A DNA stretch of 64,000 nt from TMED23 sp964566055 (GTDB lineage Bacteria > Pseudomonadota > Alphaproteobacteria > Rhodospirillales > UBA2165). Below the pieces are notes generated by a model. It saw only the letters and a list, made by a program, of their open reading frames with translations. It ran no database searches and was not told the DNA's origin. Positions 17,530 to 27,755 of this stretch are shown here, piece after piece. Location of the stretch: NCBI GenBank assembly GCA_964566055.1, contig CAZMHI010000006.1:52735-116734 (forward strand), in the 5' to 3' direction. Positions within the stretch are counted from its first letter, which is position 1; each line of letters begins with the position of its first letter. The position numbers were made by a program, and so were the translations under genes.

Positions 17530-18630
17530 ATGAAAAATATTCGATTTTTATTGTCTGGTTTGGCGCTGGCAACTTCTGTCGCGCTAACTGGAACATTCGC
17601 TTTTGAAGCTCATGCCGCTTCTTTTTACGAAGGTAAGACGCTCAACATATTAACCGGTTCCCGGGCTGGTGGTGGCGCTGATACAACGCTGCGCGTCATG
17701 AGCAAATATTTGACCAAATACATTCCCGGTCATCCCAAAATCGTCGTTAAAAACCTGCCAGGTGCAGGTGGGCAGAAGCCTTGGAATCTGCTGTATGAGA
17801 AATCCAAAAACGATGGGCTGACGATTATATTCAGCGCCTGGAATCCGGTCGGACGAGTTACCAAGTCGAAAGGTTTGCGGGCTGATTATACCAAAATGCC
17901 GTTTATTGGCGGCGCTAATTTCACCCGCATGAGTTATGTCAGTACTGAAGGCCGCGGCGTTAAAACCCGGGAAGCCCTCATGCAGGCGAAAAACATCAAG
18001 CTTGGTGGCAACCGGCCCACCAGTATTCTCGACCTTTCGATCCGCCTGAGCCTTGATCTTTTGGGCGTGCCCTATCGTTATGTGCCAGGCCTCAACCCGC
18101 CCAAAGCCTACCGTGCTTTGCGCGGCGGAGAAGTTGATCTGACCACGGTGGGGATTAATTTCTACCGTAACCGGGTTGAAAAAAGCATGGTGAAAACCGG
18201 CAAAGTTATTCCGCTGTTTTATTATCCGGCGGTGACGGCTGACGGCAAGCTCAAACCCTCTCATATCAAAGACATGCCGAGCATCTATGACTACTTTAAG
18301 CAAGTGAAGGGCGGCAAAGAGCCCGCTGGTCCGGCTTGGGAAGCGCTGAAATGGATCAACATTGTTACCGGCAATATGATCTATACTTCTTTTGGAGCTC
18401 CGGGTACGCCAGCTTCGAAAATTGCTGATCTCCGCACCGGATTTAACAAAATGAAAGCCGATCCAGAGTATCACAAGGAAAGCCTTAAAATTATTGGCGC
18501 ACCGATCGATTTTGTCAGTGTGGCTGAAGGCGAGGCGATTGTGAATTCCGTTGATGGCATCAAGCCTGAAATTGTTACTTACCTTAAGAAATTTCTCAAA
18601 GGCGGCAAAAAGCGGAAAAAGAAAAAATAG
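17530..18630 (+). CDS. TctC/Bug-family tripartite tricarboxylate transporter substrate-binding protein
   Basis: A 366-residue periplasmic binding protein. I chose the ATG at 17530 because it begins a classical signal peptide (M-K-N-I-R-F ending A-H-A-A) and has a G-rich stretch about ten bases upstream; the frame is open from 17506. The mature part starts with F-Y-E-G-K-T-L-N-I-L-T-G and contains K-N-L-P-G-A-G-G, typical of Bug proteins binding carboxylates. The C-terminus is extremely lysine-rich. No TctA/TctB membrane subunits are adjacent, so it is an orphan receptor. A strong terminator follows. Confidence 0.88.
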   Translation: MKNIRFLLSGLALATSVALTGTFAFEAHAASFYEGKTLNILTGSRAGGGADTTLRVMSKYLTKYIPGHPKIVVKNLPGAGGQKPWNLLYEKSKNDGLTIIFSAWNPVGRVTKSKGLRADYTKMPFIGGANFTRMSYVSTEGRGVKTREALMQAKNIKLGGNRPTSILDLSIRLSLDLLGVPYRYVPGLNPPKAYRALRGGEVDLTTVGINFYRNRVEKSMVKTGKVIPLFYYPAVTADGKLKPSHIKDMPSIYDYFKQVKGGKEPAGPAWEALKWINIVTGNMIYTSFGAPGTPASKIADLRTGFNKMKADPEYHKESLKIIGAPIDFVSVAEGEAIVNSVDGIKPEIVTYLKKFLKGGKKRKKKK

Positions 18631-18658
18631 TCCAATCAGAAAACGATATTTTTTTGCT

Positions 18659-18691
18659 GAGGCAGGAGCTCAACTTCCTGCCTCTTTTTTT
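18659..18691 (+). terminator. Rho-independent terminator after the TctC-like gene
   Basis: A perfect 9-bp GC-rich stem (arms GAGGCAGGA and TCCTGCCTC, 8-base loop) is followed directly by seven T residues. It separates the binding-protein gene from prfB. Confidence 0.9.
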
Positions 18692-18766
18692 AATCGCTCT
18701 TGCAGGTGAGAAGCGAACCGGATACAACCCGCTTCAACCTTTAAAATATAAGAAAGACTCTTTCCC

Positions 18767-19871
18767 ATGCGCGCCGAGATCGAGAGCCAAGTCAGCGAGA
18801 TTGAGCAGTCTATCGAACTGCTGAGGAGGCGACTTTGACTATGACAAAGCTGTCAGGCGTGTCGACGAGCTAAACGCGCTCGCTGAAGACCCGAAATTCT
18901 GGGACGATCCCACCAAAGCACAAGGACTGATGCGCGAGCGCACCAAGCTTGAAACTGGCGTCAATTCGGTTGATGAGATCACCAGTGAACTGAACGATAA
19001 TGTCGAGTTGTTGGAACTTGGTGAGGCTGAAGACGATCAAGAATTTGTCAAGGAAGCCGAAGAAGCGATCTCGGCTCTTAATGGCAAAGTCGAAAAAGCC
19101 CGTATACAGGCGCTGCTATCCGGCGAAGCCGACGGCAATGATTGTTATCTCGAAATTCATCCGGGCGCCGGCGGCACCGAAGCACAGGACTGGGCTTCTA
19201 TCATGCTGCGCATGTACACAAGATGGGCTGAAAGCCATGGCTATAAGCTGGAGTGGCTCGAAGAAAGCGCCGGCGAGGAAGCTGGTATAAAATCGGTGAC
19301 GCTTAGAGTTAATGGTACAGATGCTTATGGTTGGCTCAAAACCGAAAGCGGTGTCCATCGTCTGGTGCGCATATCTCCCTTTGATTCTAGCGCCCGCCGT
19401 CATACCAGTTTTGCCTCGGTCTGGATTTACCCGGTGATCGACGAAAACATAGAAGTTGAGGTCGAAGAGAAAGATTTGCGCGTTGATACCTACCGGGCGT
19501 CCGGCGCCGGAGGGCAGCATGTTAATAAAACCGACTCAGCCATTCGGATCACGCATATACCGACCGGCATTGTGGTGCAGTGTCAGAACGACCGCTCGCA
19601 GCACCGCAACCGCGCTGCCGCTTACGATATGTTGCGGGCCCGGCTTTATGAAGTTGAGCTGCAAAAGCGCGAGGATGAAGCGCAAGCCGAGCATGATGCC
19701 AAGACCGACATTGGCTGGGGTCATCAAATTCGCTCTTATGTGTTGCAGCCCTATCAGATGGTCAAAGACCTCCGCACCGAAGTAGAGACGTCGAACACCC
19801 AGGCGGTACTCGATGGTGATCTTGATGACTTTATGGCAGCAGCATTAGCGGCTCGGATTGAGGGTGGGTAG
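18767..19871 (+). CDS. prfB: peptide chain release factor 2, expressed by programmed +1 frameshift
   Basis: RF2 terminates translation at UGA and UAA. The zero-frame leader starts at ATG 18767 and stops at an in-frame TGA at 18836-18838, immediately after C-T-T. An AGGAGG lies just before (18824-18829). Shifting +1 at CTT-TGA-C continues without interruption from 18837 to the stop at 19871, giving about 367 residues (E. coli RF2 has 365). The body carries the S-P-F codon-recognition motif and the catalytic G-G-Q in S-G-A-G-G-Q-H-V-N-K. A simple gene caller would start wrongly at 18930. Its usual alphaproteobacterial neighbour mrcA is 4 kb upstream here. Confidence 0.96.
18824..18839 (+). promoter_or_regulatory. 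programmed +1 ribosomal frameshift site of prfB
   Basis: An internal Shine-Dalgarno AGGAGG is followed three bases later by CTT TGA C. This is the canonical RF2 autoregulatory shift site: low RF2 leads to a pause at UGA and slippage on CUU-U into the +1 frame. Confidence 0.95.
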
Positions 19872-20675
19872 TCAACTCGCCGCAATCGGCTCGTAATACT
19901 CAGCACTAAAACCGGCTTGTTCACGGGCTGCAGTGGCGAAGGGCGGTTTGAGCTGGCCTTTAAAATGTTTTTTCACCAGAGCTTGATAGGTTTCTGCCGG
20001 TTCTAATTTCTGTTGGTCGCAAACATAGTTGAACCAGCGCACCCCGGCGGCGACGTGGGTGATTTCTTCTTCAGCAATGACCGCCATAATTTCAGCGGCG
20101 TGATCATCGCCTACTTCTCGTAATTTAGCGATGGTTGGTGGGGTGGTATCCAGCCCACGCGCTTCCAGCACCATCGGCACGATGGCCAGGCGGGCCAGGA
20201 GATCATGCGAGGTATCTTCTGCGGCTTGCCAAAGACCATCATGAGCAGGGAAATCACCATAGGCCGCACCGTAATAGGTTAAATAGTTTTCCAGTAAGCT
20301 AAAGTGCCGGGCTTCATCGACGGCGACGCCAATCCAGTCTGTGTAAAATCCCCGTGGCAGATCGTAATTAGTAAAGCGGGCGACAATGTCCCAGGCCAGA
20401 TCAATGGCGTTTAATTCGATATGGGCAATCGCGTGAACCAGAGCGATGCGGCCCTTGTCACCCCGCGCATTGCGTTTCGGCATATCTCTTGGTGGCAGCA
20501 ATTCAGGCTGGGCAGGACGGGCCGGGCGATCAGGCGGACGGACGTCTCCAATATCAGTAATAGAACCATCAAACCAAAGCCCCGCAATCTCACCGGTAAG
20601 AGATATTTTCTCCGCCACTGACGGTTCCTTTAAAACCGAGCAGGCAGCGGCGCTGAGTGAGGACATATTTGGCAC
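19872..20675 (-). CDS. DUF455 family ferritin-like protein
   Basis: A 267-residue protein of the DUF455 family, whose fold is a ferritin-like di-iron four-helix bundle related to MiaE. Helical metal-ligand patterns are visible: H-A-I-A-H-I-E-L-N-A-I-D, D-E-A-R-H-F, E-A-R-G-L-D and E-E-E-I-T-H. It may be an iron-dependent oxidase or hydroxylase, but the substrate is not known to me. The stop codon directly abuts the end of the convergent prfB gene. The ATG at 20675 gives a complete protein; no strong alternative start was seen. Confidence 0.85.
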   Translation of the reverse strand: MPNMSSLSAAACSVLKEPSVAEKISLTGEIAGLWFDGSITDIGDVRPPDRPARPAQPELLPPRDMPKRNARGDKGRIALVHAIAHIELNAIDLAWDIVARFTNYDLPRGFYTDWIGVAVDEARHFSLLENYLTYYGAAYGDFPAHDGLWQAAEDTSHDLLARLAIVPMVLEARGLDTTPPTIAKLREVGDDHAAEIMAVIAEEEITHVAAGVRWFNYVCDQQKLEPAETYQALVKKHFKGQLKPPFATAAREQAGFSAEYYEPIAAS

Positions 20676-20759
20676 CTGGACATCCTGTCTTTTGCTTTTA
20701 AACTGGTGCTCTCATATTAGATGAGCATCAATGCGTCTAGAGAAATTATCGGGGGACAC

Positions 20760-21398
20760 ATGGCGAACAATGATGAGCGCTTAAATCAGGTGGCTGACGA
20801 ACATGAAATAGATAGCGTGCTTTCAGCCTGGGGATTTGCCCGTGACTGCGGCGATTGGGATATTTTGAGCAACTGCTTTCAGCCGGATGCGGAGATTAAT
20901 ATCTCCTGGTTCTCAGGACCGGCAGCTGAGTTTGTTGAGCGCTCTAAAGGTATGTTGGCTGATTTTAAGCCGGGAGAGCACGGCAAACATCAGATCGGCC
21001 GGGCGCGCATAAATGTAGATGGCAAACGCGCTACCAGCGAATGTCATGTCGAGTTATTACGCCGGGTCGTTGGCGATCCATTTGATTTTGACGCCGTTAC
21101 CTGGGGCCGCTTCTTTGATCTCTTTGAGAAACGTGAAGATGGCGTCTGGCGTATCTTCCGCCGCACCATGGTCTATGAAAAAGACCGTATGGATCCGGTT
21201 AATCCGGCAGATGTGCCAGCTGGTTATTTCGAGGCGATGGATCTCTCACAGTATCCCCCGGCTTGTAAAATACTCTGCTTCCGGCTCAGTCTGATCGGAC
21301 GCGCACCTATGGACAACATCATTCAAGCCGGCAGTGACGGTGAAGCGCAGCTCAAAAAGGATGCCAAAAGCTGGTTAATGGGCAGTGATATTGCTTAA
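20760..21398 (+). CDS. SnoaL/NTF2-like domain protein
   Basis: A 212-residue protein with an N-terminal SnoaL-like (NTF2 fold) domain (D-E-H-E-I-D-S-V-L-S-A-W-G-F-A-R-D-C-G-D-W-D), as found in ring-hydroxylating dioxygenase beta subunits and polyketide cyclases. I chose the ATG at 20760 because GGGGGA lies directly upstream; the frame is open from 20721. It could be a small-molecule isomerase or hydrolase, or a binding protein. It is divergent from DUF455 and convergent with glnE, overlapping it by 4 bases. Confidence 0.75.
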   Translation: MANNDERLNQVADEHEIDSVLSAWGFARDCGDWDILSNCFQPDAEINISWFSGPAAEFVERSKGMLADFKPGEHGKHQIGRARINVDGKRATSECHVELLRRVVGDPFDFDAVTWGRFFDLFEKREDGVWRIFRRTMVYEKDRMDPVNPADVPAGYFEAMDLSQYPPACKILCFRLSLIGRAPMDNIIQAGSDGEAQLKKDAKSWLMGSDIA

Positions 21399-24358
21399 GG
21401 TTCGCCAATAATATCCTGGTAAACTTGATAGGCGGAATCAGCTGTTTCTTTCATGTGAATTTTGAGCGCATCAATGTCGGAGCAGCCCCCCGCTTCAGCC
21501 AGAGCCTGGGCGAGGGCAGCCGGCACTTCGTGTTCACGTTCCGGCTGGAAATAACCTTCGATGGTCAGCCGCAACATGCCTTGTACCGTTTGCCACAGCT
21601 TTAAAGCGTTAGCCAAGGTGTCGGCGTGATTATCATCCAACAATTTCATGCCACACAGATTTTGAATCGCCTGACCAGTATTGGCCGATAAAATATCTGG
21701 ATACTGGTGGGCGTTTTTGAGTTGCAGGTATTGAACCGTGAATTCGATATCGACCAAACCGCCACGGATATATTTTACTTCCCAGATGAAATCTGAATGG
21801 TGTTCTTTGTCGATACGATGCCGCATCTCTTGGACATCTTGAAGCAGCGTCTCAGGATCACGGGATTTGGTCAGCGTGTTACAAATTTCATCTTCGACTT
21901 CTCTTGTTAGCTGAGGCGTGCCGCTTATTACGCGTGCCCGTGACAAAGCCATATGCTCCCAGGTCCAGGATTTCTCCCGGTGATATTGCACAAAGGCGGA
22001 AAAATGTGAGGCGATGGGCCCGGCATTTCCGGAAGGACGCAAGCGCATATCGACTTCATAAAGCGTGCCTTCGGCAGTTGGCGCAGTAATGGCATTGATC
22101 AGACGTTGACTGAGCCTGGCGAAATACTGGCTCGGGTGTAACGGGCGCTCACCATCAGATTGCTCAGCGTTGTCATCGTGGCGGTATATAAAAATTAGAT
22201 CGAGATCGGATGATGGCGTCATTTCCCGCCCGCCAACTTTTCCAAGCGCCAGGATAGCCCATTCTCTCCCCTCAACCCTGCCGTGGCTTATCTCGAACTC
22301 CCTGCCAACGTGTTTAATCAAATGTTGAATTGAGATTTCGGCAATGTTGCTGTAGGCAATTCCAAATTCCTGCCAGTTGGCGTGATGGCGCAATGCCTGA
22401 ATGCCAATCTGCAACCTTTTATCATTCGCCCACCGCCGTACGATATCAAGTGCATCTTCAATATTCCCGGACGGTTTTAAAGCTATACCGAGTTCTTCAT
22501 CCATATTGTCGGCATCTGGCAGACGTTCGAAGAAATCTTCCTGCAATACGCTATCCAAAACACCGGGATTGCGGCCCAAATGTTCGGCTAACCTGGGCGC
22601 GCTGCCCATGACTTCAGCCACCAAATTCAGCAGCGTTGGATGAGCATGAAACATTGAAAATAATTGAATACCCGCGGGCAGGGCAGCCAAGAAATCATCA
22701 AATTTTCTGAAGGCAGTATCGGGTTCCGGCGTTTCGCCAAAAGCTTTAAGTATAACTGGAACGAGCTCAGTTAAAATCTGTTGGGCGCGGGTGCTGCTGG
22801 TGGCGCGGTAGCGGCCATGATGCCACGAGCGTATAGTCTCGGCGATGATTTCCGGTAGGGCAAATCCAATTGACTTAATGGTATTCAAGGTTTCGGGGTC
22901 ATCATCGGCGCCGGTGAATATCAGATTGCCTTTAATCTCATCGGTTCCGTCGAGGCGCGGTGCGTCTTCAAACAATTCGGCGTAATGCGCCTCAACACAA
23001 TTCAAATGCCGGAGCAGTTCTGCTCGAAAGGCGTCACCGTTTTCATAGCCGAGAAATACTGCAATTTGTCCAATGCCATCTGCATCACTCGGTAAATCAT
23101 GCGTTTGCTGGTCATCTACCATCTGCAGCCTATGCTCAACCCGGCGCAGGTACCAATAAGAATTAATCAGCTCGTCGGCGGTTTCTTGAGAAATTTGCCC
23201 AGCCGTAGCCAAGCCATTTAAAGAATCGCTAGTCGGCGCCGTGCGAAGTTCAGGTAGACGCCCTCCCCAAATGAGTTGCTGGGTCTGGGCGAAAAATTCC
23301 ACTTCCCGAATTCCACCTCGGCCTAATTTGACATTGTGGCCTTCAACGGCAATTTCGGCACCGCCCCGATGAGCGTTAATCTGCCGCTTGATCGAGTGAA
23401 CATCCTGGATGGAGGCGAAATCGAGATATTTACGCCAGATAAAAGGCCGCAACCTCTCCAGAAAATCCAGTCCGGTTTTAATAACGCCAGCGATGGGGCG
23501 TGCTTTGATCATCGCTGCGCGTTCCCAGTTCTGGCCGATACTTTCATAATAGGTTTCGGCCGCGAGAACGGATATTGCCGGCGGTGTCGAGCCGGGATCG
23601 GGTCTCAGCCGCAGATCAGTTCTAAAGACGTAACCGTCGGCCGTACGTTCAGAGAGTATTTTTACCAGATCACGGGCCAGCCGGATGAAGCCCTTGGCTA
23701 GCTGATCCGGCTCATCTGTCTCAATGACGTCCGGATCAAAGAATATTATCAGGTCGATATCGCTGGAGTAATTTAATTCGTGACCACCTAATTTACCCAT
23801 GCCAAGAACAATCAGTCCGGAACCGTCACCGGGATTATGTTCATCGGGTAATTTAAGAAATTTCTTCGCCGCCATATTTTGCAGCAAGTGATTGATCGCA
23901 TATTGGACACCGAGATCGCTAAACCGGCTCAGCGCTTGAGTAATTTCGGGGCCGTCCCACATTTCCGCAATATCTGCCGCCGCGATAGTAAGAGCGGCTC
24001 GCTTGCGGTTGATACGCAGGAACTGCATAACGTCAGAATCAGCCGAATTTTCTGGTATTTTGGAAAGTTCTTGTTCAATTTTTTTGAAACTTGCCTCTGG
24101 ACCCGCCATAATCAGTTCAACAAAGAAGACAGGATCAGTGATCGCGCATTGGCTCAGAAAAGGGCTGTTGCCAAACAGGGCATTTAAAAAAGGGCGATAC
24201 TCGTTATCGGATGTAATGGCTTTAATTTTTGAAATGAAGGTATCGTTACCGGTCTCTTCAGAAACTTCGATCAAACGCTCAATGCCAAGATCGGCGCGAT
24301 CCCGGGATGCCGGTGCGGGCAAATTGATCGCATTGGTAAAAAAAGTCATATGATGCAT
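21395..24358 (-). CDS. glnE: bifunctional glutamine synthetase adenylyltransferase/deadenylylase
   Basis: A 987-residue enzyme that adds AMP to, and removes it from, glutamine synthetase in response to PII and glutamine. Two nucleotidyltransferase domains are clear: an N-terminal one with Y-S-S-D-I-D-L-I-I-F-F-D (deadenylylase) and a C-terminal one with P-S-S-D-L-D-L-I-F-I-Y (adenylylase). Each is followed by a helical domain with G-x-G-G-I-R-E-V-E-F or R-G-G-L-V-D-I-E-F. The length matches the family. It is divergent from the YhdP-like gene and convergent with the SnoaL gene. Confidence 0.95.
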   Translation of the reverse strand: MHHMTFFTNAINLPAPASRDRADLGIERLIEVSEETGNDTFISKIKAITSDNEYRPFLNALFGNSPFLSQCAITDPVFFVELIMAGPEASFKKIEQELSKIPENSADSDVMQFLRINRKRAALTIAAADIAEMWDGPEITQALSRFSDLGVQYAINHLLQNMAAKKFLKLPDEHNPGDGSGLIVLGMGKLGGHELNYSSDIDLIIFFDPDVIETDEPDQLAKGFIRLARDLVKILSERTADGYVFRTDLRLRPDPGSTPPAISVLAAETYYESIGQNWERAAMIKARPIAGVIKTGLDFLERLRPFIWRKYLDFASIQDVHSIKRQINAHRGGAEIAVEGHNVKLGRGGIREVEFFAQTQQLIWGGRLPELRTAPTSDSLNGLATAGQISQETADELINSYWYLRRVEHRLQMVDDQQTHDLPSDADGIGQIAVFLGYENGDAFRAELLRHLNCVEAHYAELFEDAPRLDGTDEIKGNLIFTGADDDPETLNTIKSIGFALPEIIAETIRSWHHGRYRATSSTRAQQILTELVPVILKAFGETPEPDTAFRKFDDFLAALPAGIQLFSMFHAHPTLLNLVAEVMGSAPRLAEHLGRNPGVLDSVLQEDFFERLPDADNMDEELGIALKPSGNIEDALDIVRRWANDKRLQIGIQALRHHANWQEFGIAYSNIAEISIQHLIKHVGREFEISHGRVEGREWAILALGKVGGREMTPSSDLDLIFIYRHDDNAEQSDGERPLHPSQYFARLSQRLINAITAPTAEGTLYEVDMRLRPSGNAGPIASHFSAFVQYHREKSWTWEHMALSRARVISGTPQLTREVEDEICNTLTKSRDPETLLQDVQEMRHRIDKEHHSDFIWEVKYIRGGLVDIEFTVQYLQLKNAHQYPDILSANTGQAIQNLCGMKLLDDNHADTLANALKLWQTVQGMLRLTIEGYFQPEREHEVPAALAQALAEAGGCSDIDALKIHMKETADSAYQVYQDIIGEP

Positions 24359-24468
24359 TTCAAATTGCTGTCAGATATAGCAGACTGCGTTATGAGGGAG
24401 AGGTGGTCAAGTTGTTGCAATGAAAGACAGAAATTTACAATCTGTCGGCCACGAATGGAGTTAGATAA

Positions 24469-27400
24469 TTGATCAGGCGGACGTTCCGCAGCATTGTCCA
24501 GCTAATAGGTATTTTAGGACTCGGTTTTGCCGTTTTCGTTGGCGTCCTGGTGTGGCGATTGACAACAGGCCCAATTTCCCTTGGCTTCCTAACGCCTTAT
24601 TTTGAAACTGCCCTAAAAGCAGAAAACAGCCAAGTTGATATCAAACTTGAAGATACCATCCTGACTTGGGCCGGCTGGGACCAAAGCCTGGATATTCGTT
24701 TGCGAGGCGCCAAAGCATTTGGACCTGATGGTAAGGTTCTAGCGGAAATCCCGGAACTGGCCGTTTCCTTAAGCGGTTCCGCCCTGATGAAAGGCGAGTT
24801 GGCGCCGCGCAGTTTAACAATATTTGGCCCCAGCCTGAATATCATTCGCACCGAGGCGGGTAAATTGGAGCTAGGTCTGGCAGATGTATCCTCATCCAGC
24901 AGCGCCAGTCCGCAGGATATATCGCGTCAGATTATCGGCGAATTACTTTTACCTCCTGACCTAAAGCGTCCACTCGGTTATCTCCGCCAAATTAATATCG
25001 TTGGCGGCAATGTTACGGTCGATGATCACGAACTTGGAGTGAAGTGGCTGGCCCCGGAGACCGATATTGCTTTGGTGCGGGAAGGTGAGAAAGTATCGCT
25101 TTCGGCCGAATTAGCATTAACGGCCAGTGGAGCAGACAACCGTAATACGGCCGCCTTTACCCTGATGGGTGAATATGATTTACCAAAGAAAGAAGCCAAA
25201 ATCACTTTAGGTTTTGCCGATCTAAATCCCGTTATTTTTGCGCCATTGTCAAAAAAACTGAAATTACTAAAAAGCTTCAATCTACCGTTGAGCGGTACTT
25301 TGGATACTGTCATCTTAACAGATGGTGAAATTCAAAAGTTTGAATTTAATCTGACGAGTTCCGAAGGCCGGATCGCCTCTGCCGATCCAGTTAAGATTGA
25401 TCTAGCCGTTCGGGCTTCGAAAATTCGGGGTGACTATGATCAGACAGCCGGGAGGCTCAATATCCAGGAATTGGTCTTGGAACTTGGCCCGGATGGAAGC
25501 TTAAGACTACCGGCACCAATTAATCATGAATGGCCGCTACAAAAGATCACGCTAGCAGGCGCCTACGATTCTGAATTTGACCGCCTTGAGTTAGAAAAAA
25601 TTAGACTGGATTCTACCGGGCCTACTTTGGAAGCGTCTGCGACCGTGCAGGAAATTGGTGGAAATATTTCCTTTGAACTTGGCGGTGAAGCAAGAAATCT
25701 CAAAATTGATCAAGCTGAGGAATTATGGCCCAAAGATTGGGGCGGTGTCGTGCGAGACTGGATCGTGAATAATTTATCGGAAGGTTTTGCACCGGTCGCT
25801 CATGCCCGGGTGACTGGCCGCTATAGCAAAACAAAAGGAGTTGAGATTATCTCGCTCCTTGGCGACATGGACATTCGAAATCTCACAGCTGATTATTTCG
25901 CGCCGATGCCTAAAGCGACGAAAGGTTCAGGGCGGGCGAAATTCGATCGCAAGCGGTTTGAAATTGATATCACTCACGGGGAATCAGGTAATCTAAAACT
26001 AAGAAAAGGCCGTGTTGTTTTCACCGGCCTCGATCAAGTCGATCAGTTCCTGGATGCCCGGCTGGAAATAGACGGTCCATTGGGATCGGTTCTTAAAACC
26101 ATTGATAGTAAACCATTGGAATTTGCCAAGACAATTGGCGTTCCATCGACCGATGCAAAAGGAAATGTCTCCACTCAGATCAATTTAAACTTCTTGATTG
26201 AGCGGAAAATGACAGCCGAAACTGTCACCGCCTCCGCTGAGGCGGTCCTTAAAAATGTCGCTGTACCCAAAATTGCCCTTGATCTGGATTTAAACCAAGC
26301 CAATTTGGTGCTAAATGCCGATAACAAAGGAATGACGGTCAAAGGAGACGGTCTGCTCGGTGGCGTAAAAACCAGTATAAACTGGCGTGAGAATTTTACC
26401 GACCAAAGTGAATTCCGGCGCCAATACAAACTAAAATCGAGCATCAGTGACCGCGCCTGGCGGGAGAAGCTGAAGCTGGATTTTGTACCGTTTACAGCCG
26501 AGTTCATGACCGGCGCCATGGGGGCGGACATAACGGCTACCATTCAAGCAGACGACACAGGTGCTTTAAACGCAAAACTCGATCTTAAAGATATGGCGAT
26601 GGCGTTGCCAAAATTGGGCTGGTTAAAATCTGCCAAAGTAGAAGCCCAGGCGGTGATCGACGCAAAATTCAATAAAGCCGGAGTTACCTCAATTCCCACT
26701 GTCACACTTAATGGCGGCGGTATGAGTATGAAGGCGGATATATCTTTTTTGCAGCCCGGAGATTTATCAAAAATATCGATTGATCAGTTGCAATTTGGTC
26801 AGACTGATATCCGTGCCATAATTGCGCCTCATAAAACTAAAAATGCTGCCGGGAAGGCAACTGGCTGGGATATTGATGTCAGTGGCAAACGGCTTGATTT
26901 ACGCTCATGGATTGCCGCAGAAGAGAATGCTGGCGTTGTAGAAAAAAGTGATCCTCTTACCTTGTCTCTTAATGTGGGACAGGTGCAAATTTATCCAGAA
27001 AAGTATCTTGAGCGGGTAACTGGTGCGATGGCCTTTGACGGCTGGGTATGGAATCGGGCGCAGCTCAACAGCGGACTTGGTGAAGATAAAAACCTAATTA
27101 TAAATCTTGTCTCGAAGAGCGGTAAGCGGAACCTATTGATTACCTCGAACGATGCCGGCGCCGCCCTGCAGACTTTTGACTATTACGATAATCTGCGCGG
27201 TGGCCGATTAACGCTTGTCGGTGAATATGACGATATGCTGCCCAATAGCAGGTTTTCTGGAACGGCAGCAATTGATGATTTTAGAATTATCAATGCACCT
27301 TTGCTGGCCGAGCTTTTAAACGTTGCATCAATAACTGGCATCATCCAGAACCTTGGTGGTTTGGGTCTGGCCTTTGGCAAACTTGATGCGCCGTTTGAGA

Positions 27401-27747
27401 GCCAAAACGATGTGATAAAGATTAAGAACGCTTCGGTAACTGGCTTGTCCTTGGGGCTGACGGCATCTGGAACTTTGGACACAGCCGTAGAAACCTTGGA
27501 TATTAAAGGCACCATCGTGCCGGCCTATGCTATCAATACCGCCCTGACGCGGATTCCGATAATTGGTTTGCTGTTCTCGGGCGGTGAGAAAGATGGTGGT
27601 GTTTTTGCTGCGACTTATGCCATGACCGGTAATGTTAAAAAACCGGATATATCAACCAATCCGTTGTCGGTATTGGCGCCCGGGATATTGCGCAAGCTTT
27701 TTGGCATTTTTGAAACGCCACCTAAAAAGGCGTCCTCCAACAAATAA
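24469..27747 (+). CDS. large AsmA/YhdP-like envelope protein (DUF3971 type)
   Basis: A 1092-residue protein with one N-terminal membrane helix (about 10-30) and a very long beta-rich periplasmic part. It resembles YhdP and other AsmA-like proteins, which form hydrophobic grooves for phospholipid transport between the membranes. The C-terminal part (G-G-R-L-T-L-V-G-E-Y, then G-L-G-L-A-F-G-K-L-D-A-P-F and I-P-I-I-G-L-L-F-S-G-G) is the most conserved AsmA-C-like segment. It starts with TTG preceded by ATGGAG. It is convergent with tyrS, 8 bases apart. Confidence 0.82.
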   Translation: MIRRTFRSIVQLIGILGLGFAVFVGVLVWRLTTGPISLGFLTPYFETALKAENSQVDIKLEDTILTWAGWDQSLDIRLRGAKAFGPDGKVLAEIPELAVSLSGSALMKGELAPRSLTIFGPSLNIIRTEAGKLELGLADVSSSSSASPQDISRQIIGELLLPPDLKRPLGYLRQINIVGGNVTVDDHELGVKWLAPETDIALVREGEKVSLSAELALTASGADNRNTAAFTLMGEYDLPKKEAKITLGFADLNPVIFAPLSKKLKLLKSFNLPLSGTLDTVILTDGEIQKFEFNLTSSEGRIASADPVKIDLAVRASKIRGDYDQTAGRLNIQELVLELGPDGSLRLPAPINHEWPLQKITLAGAYDSEFDRLELEKIRLDSTGPTLEASATVQEIGGNISFELGGEARNLKIDQAEELWPKDWGGVVRDWIVNNLSEGFAPVAHARVTGRYSKTKGVEIISLLGDMDIRNLTADYFAPMPKATKGSGRAKFDRKRFEIDITHGESGNLKLRKGRVVFTGLDQVDQFLDARLEIDGPLGSVLKTIDSKPLEFAKTIGVPSTDAKGNVSTQINLNFLIERKMTAETVTASAEAVLKNVAVPKIALDLDLNQANLVLNADNKGMTVKGDGLLGGVKTSINWRENFTDQSEFRRQYKLKSSISDRAWREKLKLDFVPFTAEFMTGAMGADITATIQADDTGALNAKLDLKDMAMALPKLGWLKSAKVEAQAVIDAKFNKAGVTSIPTVTLNGGGMSMKADISFLQPGDLSKISIDQLQFGQTDIRAIIAPHKTKNAAGKATGWDIDVSGKRLDLRSWIAAEENAGVVEKSDPLTLSLNVGQVQIYPEKYLERVTGAMAFDGWVWNRAQLNSGLGEDKNLIINLVSKSGKRNLLITSNDAGAALQTFDYYDNLRGGRLTLVGEYDDMLPNSRFSGTAAIDDFRIINAPLLAELLNVASITGIIQNLGGLGLAFGKLDAPFESQNDVIKIKNASVTGLSLGLTASGTLDTAVETLDIKGTIVPAYAINTALTRIPIIGLLFSGGEKDGGVFAATYAMTGNVKKPDISTNPLSVLAPGILRKLFGIFETPPKKASSNK

Positions 27748-27755
27748 GCTTATAC

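Noticed and set aside
18930..19871. prfB starting at the ATG at 18930
   Set aside because: This would drop the conserved N-terminal domain. The leader from 18767 with a canonical frameshift site accounts for the full RF2.
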